A DNA stretch of 64,000 nt from the NCBI RefSeq assembly GCF_002727185.1, contig NZ_NIZW01000009.1, forward strand, positions 238,256-302,255, written 5' to 3'. This DNA comes from Rhodopirellula bahusiensis (GTDB lineage: Bacteria > Planctomycetota > Planctomycetia > Pirellulales > Pirellulaceae). The first letter of the stretch is position 1. Every line of letters starts with the position of its first letter. Under the pieces are notes generated by a model. The model was not told the origin of the DNA. It saw nothing but the letters and a program-made list of their open reading frames with translations, and did no database searches. Both the position numbers and the translations under genes were made by a program. This document shows positions 53,529 through 61,677 of this stretch, piece after piece.

Positions 53529-54947
53529 CTAGCGGCGGCGACGAGTCCGGCGACCGGCTCGGCGAGCGTGTTCACTCATGGCTCCCGCCGCGGCGTGCGC
53601 CATCGCGTTGACCAACACCTGCGTCATCGGGTGCGTCGCGACGTTTGTGACCCGATCCATCGCGGTTGGCCCCCAACTCTGCATCCGCCGAATCGAATTC
53701 CACAGGTCATCCACATCGTGCGCCGTGCGAGCTCGATCCAGAGGCGTCAGCACATCCAGAATGTCCGAAAACTGACAACGAGCCTGCTCGTAACCCGAAG
53801 CACGAAAACGCTGCACCAGCCGGCCAATCGCTTGGTGGATCTGTTGCTGATCCATCATTTCGTCTTGGTGCCGATTGCTCGACAACTCGGTTTGGTCCAT
53901 GCGTGTTTCGATCCCACGCAGCGACGCGACGATTTGGTCGTCGGTGATCTCAGGCGTCCGCCGGGCGTGCTGACGAAGTTCATGCGTGTCAGTCCGAGCA
54001 AGCATGTCACGGAACAGCTCGATCGCTTCTTGGCAGTACGAACATTGCGGTGTCTCGAGCTCGGTCAACTTGGCTTGCGTTTGTTCACAACGCTGCGTCC
54101 ATTCATCGAGGTTCTTCAGCGTGGCATCCCGTTGCCGGTGAAGGGCGCGAACTTCGCGAAGGTGTTGATCCAACCCGTGCTGCTCAGCGGCGTTGTCGCG
54201 ATGCTGGTCCAGTTCCTCCATCACGATCTCAAGTGCCTCGCGATCTTCTGCAATGATCGTTCGCATCGTCTCAGGAGTGGTCGTCAGGTAATCGTAGTTT
54301 CGCTTGGACTCGTTGTAGTTCGCCAGCTTGGCAACGAAGCGGTCCATCCGCCGCGTGAATCCGCGGTGGGTGTACTCGGACGTCCCGAATTTCCGATCTC
54401 GTAAGTAGCTGAACAAGTTGCACTCTTCGTAAGCGGGCAACTTTCGAGCAGCGTCCTGGTCGACCTCGTCCAAGTTCGCTTCGGCACGTTCGAGTGCCGC
54501 TTCGGCCATCGCGGCGCGATCCGACAGAGCGACAAAGCTGGGGTTGTCACGGAGCGTTTGCTCCACGGCCGCGATCAATTCTTCTTGCTTCGCTTCCGCC
54601 ACTTCGATCGATTCATTCAACTGCGCCAGCGAGGTCTCTTGCGTTTGCCGTCCATGCGTGTCGGCCTCGAGATCCTCGTGCAATCGCCTCGCATGGTCCT
54701 GCTTCCGAAGCAATATCTCGGTCATGGACGCTCGCACTTCCGACCATGTTTCCTGGATCGCCTCGGTCGTCAACTCAGGCAAGTAGTGCTGAGCCAAACT
54801 ACGGAGGGTCTCGTCGCGTTGGTTTTGCAGAGAGTCCTGAGTCGACTGAAAATCACCCAACTGAGAACGGAGTTGTTCCAGCTTCGCGGCGGCTTGGTTG
54901 TAGGCCGTCAGCAGTTGTTGATGGACGGTGGGTCCGGTCAGCGGCAT
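53529..54947 (-). CDS. Long coiled-coil protein, function unknown
   Basis: A 472-residue protein dominated by heptad-like helices (AAAKLEQLRSQLGDFQSTQD, SIEVAEAKQEELIAAVEQTL, LHRQRDATLKNLDEWTQRCE). A CSYC motif near residue 300 is the only cysteine pair. The C-terminus ends in a strongly basic tail (RRAGRRTRRRR). No membrane segment is seen after the chosen ATG at 54947. It starts 77 bases after the DUF6384-like gene in the same direction, so the two are probably cotranscribed. A structural or scaffold role is a guess. Confidence 0.7.
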   Translation of the reverse strand: MPLTGPTVHQQLLTAYNQAAAKLEQLRSQLGDFQSTQDSLQNQRDETLRSLAQHYLPELTTEAIQETWSEVRASMTEILLRKQDHARRLHEDLEADTHGRQTQETSLAQLNESIEVAEAKQEELIAAVEQTLRDNPSFVALSDRAAMAEAALERAEANLDEVDQDAARKLPAYEECNLFSYLRDRKFGTSEYTHRGFTRRMDRFVAKLANYNESKRNYDYLTTTPETMRTIIAEDREALEIVMEELDQHRDNAAEQHGLDQHLREVRALHRQRDATLKNLDEWTQRCEQTQAKLTELETPQCSYCQEAIELFRDMLARTDTHELRQHARRTPEITDDQIVASLRGIETRMDQTELSSNRHQDEMMDQQQIHQAIGRLVQRFRASGYEQARCQFSDILDVLTPLDRARTAHDVDDLWNSIRRMQSWGPTAMDRVTNVATHPMTQVLVNAMAHAAAGAMSEHARRAGRRTRRRR

Positions 54948-55024
54948 GGCGAGACGAGGGGGCGAAAGGAACGTGTGCGAAGGATGCGAAGCGGCAACAC
55001 AGAGTTGCCATCGGTGAAATTGGC

Positions 55025-55441
55025 CTACGAGAAAAAGTACCAGGCGCCCGCTGCGGCGGCGGCCGTTGCTGCCATAGCGATTCGAGTCCGCCAAATCCAA
55101 CAATACGCAGCGAACTTTTTGAATCCCGGCTTGGGTTCTTCGTAGGTGTAAAGATTGGAAAGGTATTGATCAATTGCCGCGTCAATTTCCGCCTCGCTGA
55201 CGTGGTCGCCGGACATCGCGGCGGTTCGCATCAACTTTTCACGCAATTGGATCCGGACGTCGTCGGAACGAAACATTTCTTCCGCTGTCGAACGCCGGTC
55301 TCGCAATTCCCGAGCCACGTCCATGACCCGCAATGTTTCTGCGATCGTCAAGTCTTCGCCAGGCAACTTGGTCGCCGCGCGACGTTCACGCAACTGCTCC
55401 ATGGTCGACGGTGCGGTCGCTTGTGCTTGAGCGTTGGCCAT
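55025..55441 (-). CDS. DUF6384-like protein with C-terminal membrane helix
   Basis: A 138-residue protein. The region LTIAETLRVMDVARELRDRR, the helical middle with VSEAEIDAAIDQYLSNLYTY and the EEPKPGFKKFAAY segment fit the DUF6384 pattern. The last 20 residues are a hydrophobic tail (IAMAATAAAAAGAWYF), so it is likely tail-anchored. It is the first gene of a two-gene minus-strand unit and diverges from the 413-residue helical protein at 55.9 kb. The family has no known function. Confidence 0.65.
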   Translation of the reverse strand: MANAQAQATAPSTMEQLRERRAATKLPGEDLTIAETLRVMDVARELRDRRSTAEEMFRSDDVRIQLREKLMRTAAMSGDHVSEAEIDAAIDQYLSNLYTYEEPKPGFKKFAAYCWIWRTRIAMAATAAAAAGAWYFFS

Positions 55442-55875
55442 GACGGTACGAAATGTGATGAGTTGGTGACGTTGTATGAAGAAGGCCTCTCACCGCCAAC
55501 TTCGGGGCGCCGTTTTCGAAGGCCACGATCGAGAAGCTGCGATAGGCACAAACCGAATTGTATCGCCCACTTACGTCATCGCGGGAGTGGTCTGTTCAGG
55601 TTTCGTATGATTGCCCCTCGCTGCAGAGCAACGTAATCTAACAATCGATGTCCGCGAAACGACGTTCGTCAATGGTCCGTACTGGGGACCGCGAACTGAA
55701 TTGGTTTTGATGTGGCTTCTCAACGTTGAGATCAATTTGATGCGCCCTGATTGGAAGCTAAATTCGCCGATCAAGGCAGTGGTACAATCGTTTGGCAATC
55801 CATCCCGAAATGGATTGATTACCGGCGAGAGAGTTTTCTTTTCACGTTACTAATTTTACGCACGAGTTCTTGGTC
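55442..55875. other. 434-bp divergent region between coiled-coil genes
   Basis: Divergent promoters for the DUF6384-like and 413-residue genes should lie here. An 80-codon plus-strand frame at 55611-55853 lacks a good start and conserved features, so I do not call it. Confidence 0.4.
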
Positions 55876-57117
55876 ATGAGCCAGCAAGCCAAAGCCTCTG
55901 CTCCGGCAGAGTCCGCCCAACAAACAACGCCGGCCGCTCCGGCGACGCAGCGTGACACTCAGTCGATGAGACAGTACCTCGACAGTGCCCTTGAAACGCT
56001 GAAGAAATTTGGGACCTCCGAGAACACCGCTCCGCAAGAATTGATCAGCCTGCTCGAGGGTGTTCGGCACCTGGACGAAGCCAAAGTGCTCGCGATCGCC
56101 GACGTGATCAAACACATGAGCTCGTTCAACGCTCTCGTGCGTGACAACATCGAATCGGTTCAGATCGGAAACCGCTACATGGACATCACGCAGATGTTCG
56201 ACTCGGTTCGCGAGGACAGCAAACGTCTGATTGCCCAATTGGACGATGGCAAGATCAGCGGCACCGAAAAGGTTTCCAACTGGTGGATGAAACTCCGCCG
56301 CGGAACCCCCAGTGATCGCTTCGAAAAAATCGCGGAAGTCTACGGCGATGTCGCGAAAGACACGAAAGACGCGTTGCAGGTCGAAGAACAAATCATGGAC
56401 GCGTACATCGATTTCCGATTTGCGCTCAAAGAAGCTGAAGTGCTCGCCCGCGAATTACTGGACACCCACGCTCCGATTTTGGAATCGGCCAAAGATGGAT
56501 TGGCAACCGCGCAAGAAGCTCTCGACAACTACGCCGGAGAAGACCAAGGGGGCAAAAGCCAACTCGAACTGCGACGCGACGAAGCTCGCCACAAATTCGA
56601 GGAAGAAGACAAGACGTATCAGTTGCTCAAGGACATCGCGGAAAACCTCGAAATTGGTTACGACGTCGGCGAAACGCTAATCACCAAACTGAAGCAAACC
56701 CACGACGTGAAAGAACGAGTGTTCCGCCGAGCGGTGACGTTCTTCACCACAAACGAACACGTCTTCACGATCCTGGGCACGGTCTACACCAGCCAACATG
56801 GTTTGCACGAAGTCACCCAGGCCACCGAGGCCATGAAGGACGGCGTGAACAAGGGCTTGGAAGACATCGCTGGTCTTGGTCGGGAATTGGAACGTGCTGC
56901 ATTGAAAGCGGGCTACGGAAGCACGATCGATCCCGAATCCGTGCAAAAGCTGGTCGATGCGATCAGCGGTTTCCAAATCGAATCGCTGCAGATGATCGCT
57001 GAACTTCGCAAAGAAAGCGAGGAGAGCACCAAAGCGATTCGTCAAAGCGTGGAAGAGGGCAAGAAGAAGTATCAGCAAACCCTCGGCCGCTACGCTCGCG
57101 GCGAATCGCTGCTGTAG
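55876..57117 (+). CDS. Helical protein, function unknown
   Basis: A 413-residue soluble protein made almost wholly of helices, with a Gln/Ala/Pro-rich first 30 residues. Segments such as FNALVRDNIESVQIGNRYMD, KISGTEKVSNWWMKLRRGTP and LIAELRKESEESTKAIRQSV-like repeats suggest long helical hairpins. The layout vaguely recalls TelA/KlaA tellurite-resistance proteins, but the match is too weak to name it. It diverges from the DUF6384-like gene, and TelA-like and DUF6384 proteins could work together at the membrane; that is inference. Confidence 0.6.
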   Translation: MSQQAKASAPAESAQQTTPAAPATQRDTQSMRQYLDSALETLKKFGTSENTAPQELISLLEGVRHLDEAKVLAIADVIKHMSSFNALVRDNIESVQIGNRYMDITQMFDSVREDSKRLIAQLDDGKISGTEKVSNWWMKLRRGTPSDRFEKIAEVYGDVAKDTKDALQVEEQIMDAYIDFRFALKEAEVLARELLDTHAPILESAKDGLATAQEALDNYAGEDQGGKSQLELRRDEARHKFEEEDKTYQLLKDIAENLEIGYDVGETLITKLKQTHDVKERVFRRAVTFFTTNEHVFTILGTVYTSQHGLHEVTQATEAMKDGVNKGLEDIAGLGRELERAALKAGYGSTIDPESVQKLVDAISGFQIESLQMIAELRKESEESTKAIRQSVEEGKKKYQQTLGRYARGESLL

Positions 57118-57211
57118 GGCGGTTTTGCCGACGGTATTGGACGTGAGCGTGACGCGTCGATTAGCTAGCCCGCGGCGCAAGTTTTAGAGTTGCGCTTTTG
57201 CCTTCGGTTTT

Positions 57212-57293
57212 GTTGGCCAACGGCCTTCGTCATCGTAGCCTGGGGCATCGCCCCAGGGATCGAGAACGAAGGCAAATTGGTTGGCCAACGGCC
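57212..57293. repeat. Composite palindromic element with flanking direct repeats
   Basis: A perfect hairpin cctggggc/gccccagg (57239-57257, three-base loop) is nested in outer arms ccttcgt (57223-57229) and acgaagg (57267-57273). The whole is flanked by 14-base direct repeats gttggccaacggcc at 57212-57225 and 57280-57293; a related inverted piece (ggccgttggc) occurs at about 57326. It could be a small mobile element with a target duplication, or a structured RNA 3' end for the gene upstream. Confidence 0.7.
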
Positions 57294-57414
57294 AACATCA
57301 ACCCAAACGTTTTGAATTGAACGGGGCCGTTGGCGATTCGAGGAAAAAACGCAACTTCAAAACGCGTGAGCGAAGAGCACGCTGTGCGAATACTGTTCGC
57401 AAAACGATTGACAG

Positions 57415-58017
57415 GTGAATGCATTGCCAGCGGATCTCCTGACCGACGAACAAGGCAATGCTCGTTGCGGATGGTGCGGTACCGATGCGGACTACATCCG
57501 CTACCACGACGAAGAGTGGGGCGTGCCCGTCCGGGACGATCTGCGTCTGTTTGAAAAGATCTGCTTGGAAGGTTTTCAGTGCGGCCTTTCTTGGATCACG
57601 ATCTTGAAACGCCGCGAAGCATTCCGGGAATGCTTCGCTGGCTTTGATCCTCATCGGCTTGCTGAGTTCGCCTCATCCGACGTCGAGCGACTGATGATCG
57701 ACTCTCGGATCATCCGCAACCGAGCCAAGATCGAAGCCACAATTCAGAACGCTCGAACGATGACCGCCATGCTGGACAGGAACGAGTCGCTTGCCGAGTT
57801 GCTATGGCAATTCGCGTCCAAGAAGCGTCGAGTTTATCGAAGGCTTGATCAAATCCCCGCGATCACAGAAGAGTCAACCAAGATGAGCGGCGTACTGAAG
57901 AAGGCCGGTTGGAAATTCGTCGGCCCCACGACCTGTTATGCTTTGATGCAGGCGACCGGCATGGTCAACGATCATTTGGTTGGCTGCCATCGACATCCCT
58001 TGATTCAATCGATGTGA
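57415..58017 (+). CDS. tag: DNA-3-methyladenine glycosylase I
   Basis: A 200-residue base-excision repair enzyme that removes 3-methyladenine. The zinc-binding start RCGWCGTDADYIRYHDEEWG, the helix with LFEKICLEGFQCGLSWITIL and the end FVGPTTCYALMQATGMVNDH with CHRH match Tag closely. Length is normal. The start is GTG at 57415, about seven residues before the conserved part. It is followed by a membrane protein gene 29 bases later. Confidence 0.93.
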   Translation: MNALPADLLTDEQGNARCGWCGTDADYIRYHDEEWGVPVRDDLRLFEKICLEGFQCGLSWITILKRREAFRECFAGFDPHRLAEFASSDVERLMIDSRIIRNRAKIEATIQNARTMTAMLDRNESLAELLWQFASKKRRVYRRLDQIPAITEESTKMSGVLKKAGWKFVGPTTCYALMQATGMVNDHLVGCHRHPLIQSM

Positions 58018-58046
58018 TCCGCCCGATCCCGCGGAAGGAGACCAGC

Positions 58047-59096
58047 ATGGATCTGCCGCCTGACCATTCATCTGCTCAGCTTCCGACAAAGCAAGGTTGG
58101 TTCCAAACTTGGCGTGCCGTGGACACGAAAAGCTTCGCTGCCGGCTTGGGTGGGCTTTTGCTTTGGCTAGCGACCTGCATCGTTCTCGGACTCGCCTACC
58201 TCGCAGTCTTGAAAGCATTCCAACCGTATCCTGAGTCGTTTATTGGGAGCTTATTCTTCGTCATCGGCATCTTCGCGATGCCAATCGCGTCCGCCTTTGC
58301 GTTGATCACGTACTTACCGTTATTGATGATGCAGCGTTACTTGACTCGAGCCGTCTTTGTTGCCGCCGCAACCTGGGCCAATGTCTCTTTCTTGTGTTGG
58401 GGCGTCTCCGTCATCAATGAAGACCCTCGCGATTTCAATCGTCTCTGGAATGACATCAGTCCGCTGATGTTTGGCTACGGTTTGTCGATTGGGGTAGTCG
58501 CGAGTGCGATTCAGTGGTACTCGTCACGAACACTGCGTCCGAAGATGAAAGTGGCCCTGCCTCCCAAACGTGCTTCCATTGCGGAATCGCTGGAACTGAT
58601 GTTCGTTGCCGCCTTGGTCTTTGTCGTCTGCCGTTCACACTTCGGAGATCTGACTGTCCCGATGTTGTTCTGGGTGGCCGTCGTGATGGGAGCGACCGCT
58701 GGAATTGCTCTTTCGATGCTAAGCCTTTTGATGATTCCGCCCGCGGATTCGCAGGCAGTCACTTCTCTGAAGCCACCCCTGAAACGAGCCGGCATGATGG
58801 TCTTGGCCAACACGCTCCTGGTCGGAAGCATCGTCGCCGCCTGGGCCACTTGGATCGCCCCCACACTGCTACCGCTCAGACTCACCTGGGATTCTGGCGT
58901 GGGCCTGACGCTTGCTTCTCTGTTTTCGGCCCTCATGTTCATCGCGTCGACATGCGTCGGTTTGCGATGGCTTCGTTATTGGGGCTGGACATTGCAACAC
59001 GCCCGTGAACGCGAAAAATCGCCTGCAATTTCGTTTCCGAATCAGACAAGCACTGATTCGGCTCGCTCTACCGCCGAGACCGGCAAATCGGCATAG
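58047..59096 (+). CDS. Polytopic membrane protein, function unknown
   Basis: A 349-residue integral membrane protein with about eight hydrophobic helices in two groups, for example LLLWLATCIVLGLAYLAVLK, SLFFVIGIFAMPIASAFALI, LFWVAVVMGATAGIALSMLS and LANTLLVGSIVAAWATWIAP. No transporter or enzyme motif is recognised. ggaaggag at the right distance supports the ATG at 58047. Its 3' end overlaps the convergent DUF952 gene by 55 bases. Confidence 0.65.
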   Translation: MDLPPDHSSAQLPTKQGWFQTWRAVDTKSFAAGLGGLLLWLATCIVLGLAYLAVLKAFQPYPESFIGSLFFVIGIFAMPIASAFALITYLPLLMMQRYLTRAVFVAAATWANVSFLCWGVSVINEDPRDFNRLWNDISPLMFGYGLSIGVVASAIQWYSSRTLRPKMKVALPPKRASIAESLELMFVAALVFVVCRSHFGDLTVPMLFWVAVVMGATAGIALSMLSLLMIPPADSQAVTSLKPPLKRAGMMVLANTLLVGSIVAAWATWIAPTLLPLRLTWDSGVGLTLASLFSALMFIASTCVGLRWLRYWGWTLQHAREREKSPAISFPNQTSTDSARSTAETGKSA

Positions 59097-59377
59097 AGGT
59101 GCGGGAACAGTTCGCCGCCGCGAGATTTTTCCCAGCGTAGGTTGTCGTCGATGTCAGTCACTCGGATGTGCAGCACGACCAAACCGCTTTGGCCGGCGAA
59201 GTGAGCCGCCAACGTTCCGGGGACTTGTTGTTCAGTGGACAAGTGAATGAAGCCGTCCGCGACATCGATCGGTGCTGGTGGTAGCTTTCCGGTCGCTTGC
59301 ATCTGCTCCCATTGCTGCTGGGTCGCGATCTTGCAAACGATGGATGGTGAGTCGCTGGACACGGGTTCGTTGGACAT
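59042..59377 (-). CDS. DUF952 family protein
   Basis: About 111 residues covering the DUF952 fold: KIATQQQWEQMQATGKLPPA, then DGFIHLSTEQQVPGTLAAHF and LRWEKSRGGELFPHLYADLP. The family is compact and cytoplasmic, structurally related to ADP-ribosyltransferase-like folds, with no firm function. The ATG at 59377 or one four codons upstream may be used. It is convergent with, and overlaps, the membrane protein gene. Confidence 0.85.
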   Translation of the reverse strand: MSNEPVSSDSPSIVCKIATQQQWEQMQATGKLPPAPIDVADGFIHLSTEQQVPGTLAAHFAGQSGLVVLHIRVTDIDDNLRWEKSRGGELFPHLYADLPVSAVERAESVLV

Positions 59378-59391
59378 GGCACTGCGCATAG

Positions 59392-59422
59392 AAAAAGCCG
59401 GCTGATGATATCAACCGGCTTT
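59392..59422 (-). terminator. Rho-independent terminator for the Cys-rich gene (minus strand)
   Basis: On the minus strand aaagccgg pairs with ccggcttt around a 13-base loop and is followed by a run of five Ts (plus-strand aaaaa at 59392-59396). It lies about 65 bases after the stop of the cysteine-rich gene. Confidence 0.8.
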
Positions 59423-59485
59423 GTAGTCGTCTGAGAGACGTGGTTCAATTGTGGCGGAGCAATGATTCCACCCGCTGAATCAAAT

Positions 59486-59884
59486 TCAGTCGCGAACGAT
59501 GACGCGGCCCAGTGGCGTGAAGACAACGTCCACGCAAGTGTCACAGCAAGGGAAGCTGAAGGTCATGACTTTGCGACCCAAGAAACCTTTTTTGCAGCAA
59601 ACCAATTCTGGGATCACGTTTTCGCAGCAAGCAGGAACGCAAGCGCTGACTTCAATGGGGCAGCAAGTCAAAGGATTCTTGACGCACCACGAAACCTTCA
59701 CGGGAGCTGGTGGGCAGCAGACAGGAGCTGGTTCGCAGCAGACGGGTGCTGGAGCTTCGCAGCAAACAGGAGCGGCTTCGCAGCAATCGCTGCCACAGCC
59801 GAGAAGGCCACAGGCGCTGGCGGTCGAAGCGGACGAGATACAAACGGCAACCGCGAAAGCGGCAAGTGTACGAGCAAAATTCAT
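59486..59884 (-). CDS. Secreted cysteine-rich protein with eight Cys-Cys pairs
   Basis: A 132-residue protein with a signal peptide (TLAAFAVAVCISSASTASA). The mature part has 21 cysteines, sixteen of them as adjacent pairs in a spaced pattern (DCCEAAPVCCEAPAPVCCEP, then VCCP, TCCP, ACCE, VCCK and PCCD). Prolines and valines between pairs suggest an extended, disulfide-linked or metal-binding chain. Planctomycete walls are known to be cysteine-rich, so a cell-envelope structural role is possible. aggaa precedes the ATG. It has its own terminator and stands alone. Confidence 0.8.
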   Translation of the reverse strand: MNFARTLAAFAVAVCISSASTASACGLLGCGSDCCEAAPVCCEAPAPVCCEPAPVCCPPAPVKVSWCVKNPLTCCPIEVSACVPACCENVIPELVCCKKGFLGRKVMTFSFPCCDTCVDVVFTPLGRVIVRD

Positions 59885-60209
59885 TGGAAATTCCTAACAG
59901 GTGAAGAGTGGATACACTCTGTAACTTTCAACGCAGTTGTGCGTTTGGGGGAAACGTTGCCATCAGTTTGAACCCAATCGCGGTAGTCATCGCGGTACAA
60001 TTGTCGCGACCGTCACTAGCCGCAGCGATTCGACGGTGGAATAATGAAACTAATCGCGGAGGTTGCCGTTTTCCAGCAACTTTTCCGCGTGCAATGGCGG
60101 ATAAAACGAACTGATCGTCATTGTTTGACAAAAGACCCATTCCCTGCGAGTGACTCGGACAATCCTGTCTGATCTCGCGAAGTTACCCCGCTTCAAACGG
60201 AGAAGCTTG
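59885..60209. other. 325-bp divergent region
   Basis: Divergent promoters for the Cys-rich protein (minus) and the thioredoxin-like protein (plus) must lie here. I see no RNA gene, repeat or clear operator. Confidence 0.4.
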
Positions 60210-60764
60210 ATGTCGCGTTTGTTTTTGACTGCTGCCCTGGCCTGTGCAATGGCGATCCCAGCTGCGTTCGCCGCTGACCCCGCCACCGCTGACAAAGGAC
60301 TTTGCCAAGGCGACCCAATCGGCGCGTTCTACGTGACCAAGGTTGCTGGTGCAGAAGATGACGGTGTCGAAGCCGGTGAAGCTTTGTGCTACCGCTGCAA
60401 GTACGGCTCGCGTCCGATGGTGATGGTCTTCGCTCGCCAGACCGGCGAACCCGTTGCCAAACTGGTCAAGGAAATCGATTCCGCAGTTGCGTCGAATGGT
60501 GACGCACAACTGAAGGGCTTCGTCACGCTGTTCGGTGACAAAGCTGACAGCCTGAAAAGCGAAGGCAAGAAGATGGCGGCCAAGAACGTGCCAGTCGTCG
60601 TTGCCAAGGACAAGAACGGTCCTGCTAACTACAAACTGTCCGACGACGCTCAAGTCACGATCGTGATCGCAAACGACTCGCAAGTCGTCGCTCGTCACGA
60701 ATTCGATGCCGACAAAGTTGACGTCGCTGCTGTGATGTCCGAAGTCAAGCAGATGTTGAACTAA
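60210..60764 (+). CDS. Exported thioredoxin-fold-like protein
   Basis: A 184-residue protein with a signal peptide (LFLTAALACAMAIPAAFAA). The mature domain reads GDPIGAFYVTKVAG, then CYRCKYGSRPMVMVFARQ, a CxxC in a thioredoxin-like position, and later VPVVVAKDKNG with a strand-turn-strand end. A disulfide or redox role in the envelope fits the fold; close relatives in planctomycetes are unassigned. It follows the Cys-rich secreted protein divergently, which may or may not matter. A cluster of short palindromes and a terminator come after it. Confidence 0.65.
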   Translation: MSRLFLTAALACAMAIPAAFAADPATADKGLCQGDPIGAFYVTKVAGAEDDGVEAGEALCYRCKYGSRPMVMVFARQTGEPVAKLVKEIDSAVASNGDAQLKGFVTLFGDKADSLKSEGKKMAAKNVPVVVAKDKNGPANYKLSDDAQVTIVIANDSQVVARHEFDADKVDVAAVMSEVKQMLN

Positions 60765-60772
60765 TTGATTTA

Positions 60773-60909
60773 GAACTCGGAGCCCGAGTTCTCTACAGGA
60801 TCAAGGCTCGAGTTTTATTGCACGACATGAGTGAACAAATTTCGGGCCCCGAATGATTGTCGAAATCTCGGGCCACGAGATAAGTGTTGAAAGCTCAGGC
60901 CCTGAGCTT
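60773..60909 (+). repeat. Four short palindromes in a row
   Basis: Palindromes gaactcggagcccgagttc (60773-60791), ttcgggccccgaa (60841-60853), atctcgggccacgagat (60865-60881) and aagctcaggccctgagctt (60891-60909). Centres of the last three are 26 and 27 bases apart. They share a ctc-gg(g)-cc-gag core and lie in the 3' region of the thioredoxin-like gene, before its terminator. Confidence 0.75.
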
Positions 60910-60921
60910 CTCTACAAAACG

Positions 60922-60959
60922 AAACCGCCCAAGTGATCATCGCTTGCGGCGGTTTTTTT
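60922..60959 (+). terminator. Rho-independent terminator
   Basis: aaaccgcc pairs with ggcggttt, with an inner caag/cttg extension, followed by a run of seven Ts. It would end transcripts from the thioredoxin-like gene. Confidence 0.9.
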
Positions 60960-61045
60960 GTGCGCCATTGCGAACTTTAGTGCACCACTGCAAACTTCAG
61001 CGATCGACTCCCGTCTGGTCGTGCAATTTCCCTTGCATCGCTAAG

Positions 61046-61615
61046 ATGTCCAGCGAATCAAATCACTTGCACAACGACTGGCCAATGGACTGGACTTGGG
61101 GCGACGACGAAGATGAGCTGGTGACCGCCTACCACGAGGCTGGACACGCGATCGTTGGCTGCGCTCTCGGAGCTCAAATCGACCGAGTCACTCTGTCACA
61201 AGCGTCAATGTTCGATGATGCGGACGATGGGATGCCACATCGGTTTGGAGACTGCATCGTCAATTGGGGCCGCGTGGATCCAAGTGATAGCTGGCAACGC
61301 CAACGTGAACTTTTGACGATTCTTGCGGGTCCGGTTGCTGAGTTTATCTATCAAAGCGGTGACGAAGATCTGTTGGATGTGCGAACCTGGGGAAGCGATT
61401 GGCGACAGGCACAGCTCTGCGTCGCGGCGCTAAAGCCTCAAGCAGCACAACAAGTGCAATTGATGCGTGAGGCGATCGCACGGTTGAGGAAGATCGTCGC
61501 TTCTGATCCCTGCTGGTCCGCGATTGCGGCTCTTGCCGACGAGCTGATGCTTGGTGACGAAATTGAAGGCGAGCAAGTCGCCGATTTGGTTCGGTTCTGG
61601 TGGAGCCGCGCCTGA
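61046..61615 (+). CDS. Peptidase M41-like protein lacking the AAA+ domain
   Basis: A 189-residue soluble protein with the zinc motif TAYHEAGHAIVG (HEAGH) followed by conserved helices and ILAGPVAEFIYQSGDEDLLD, which supplies the third ligand region of the FtsH-type (M41) protease domain. FtsH carries an AAA+ ATPase before this domain; none is present. It may act on small or unfolded substrates or be a regulatory relative. ATG at 61046 sits just before the conserved region. Confidence 0.8.
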   Translation: MSSESNHLHNDWPMDWTWGDDEDELVTAYHEAGHAIVGCALGAQIDRVTLSQASMFDDADDGMPHRFGDCIVNWGRVDPSDSWQRQRELLTILAGPVAEFIYQSGDEDLLDVRTWGSDWRQAQLCVAALKPQAAQQVQLMREAIARLRKIVASDPCWSAIAALADELMLGDEIEGEQVADLVRFWWSRA

Positions 61616-61677
61616 TGGACGCTTGGGTTACGATGTCGACCTGTTTTCCCAAAGTCTCCCCAATGGATCTTCCCACA

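Noticed and set aside
55611..55853. An 80-codon plus-strand frame between coiled-coil genes
   Set aside because: It lacks an ATG with a ribosome site and shows no family features.
56000..57117. TelA/KlaA tellurite-resistance protein
   Set aside because: The helical layout is similar but I could not match a diagnostic motif, so the gene is left unnamed.
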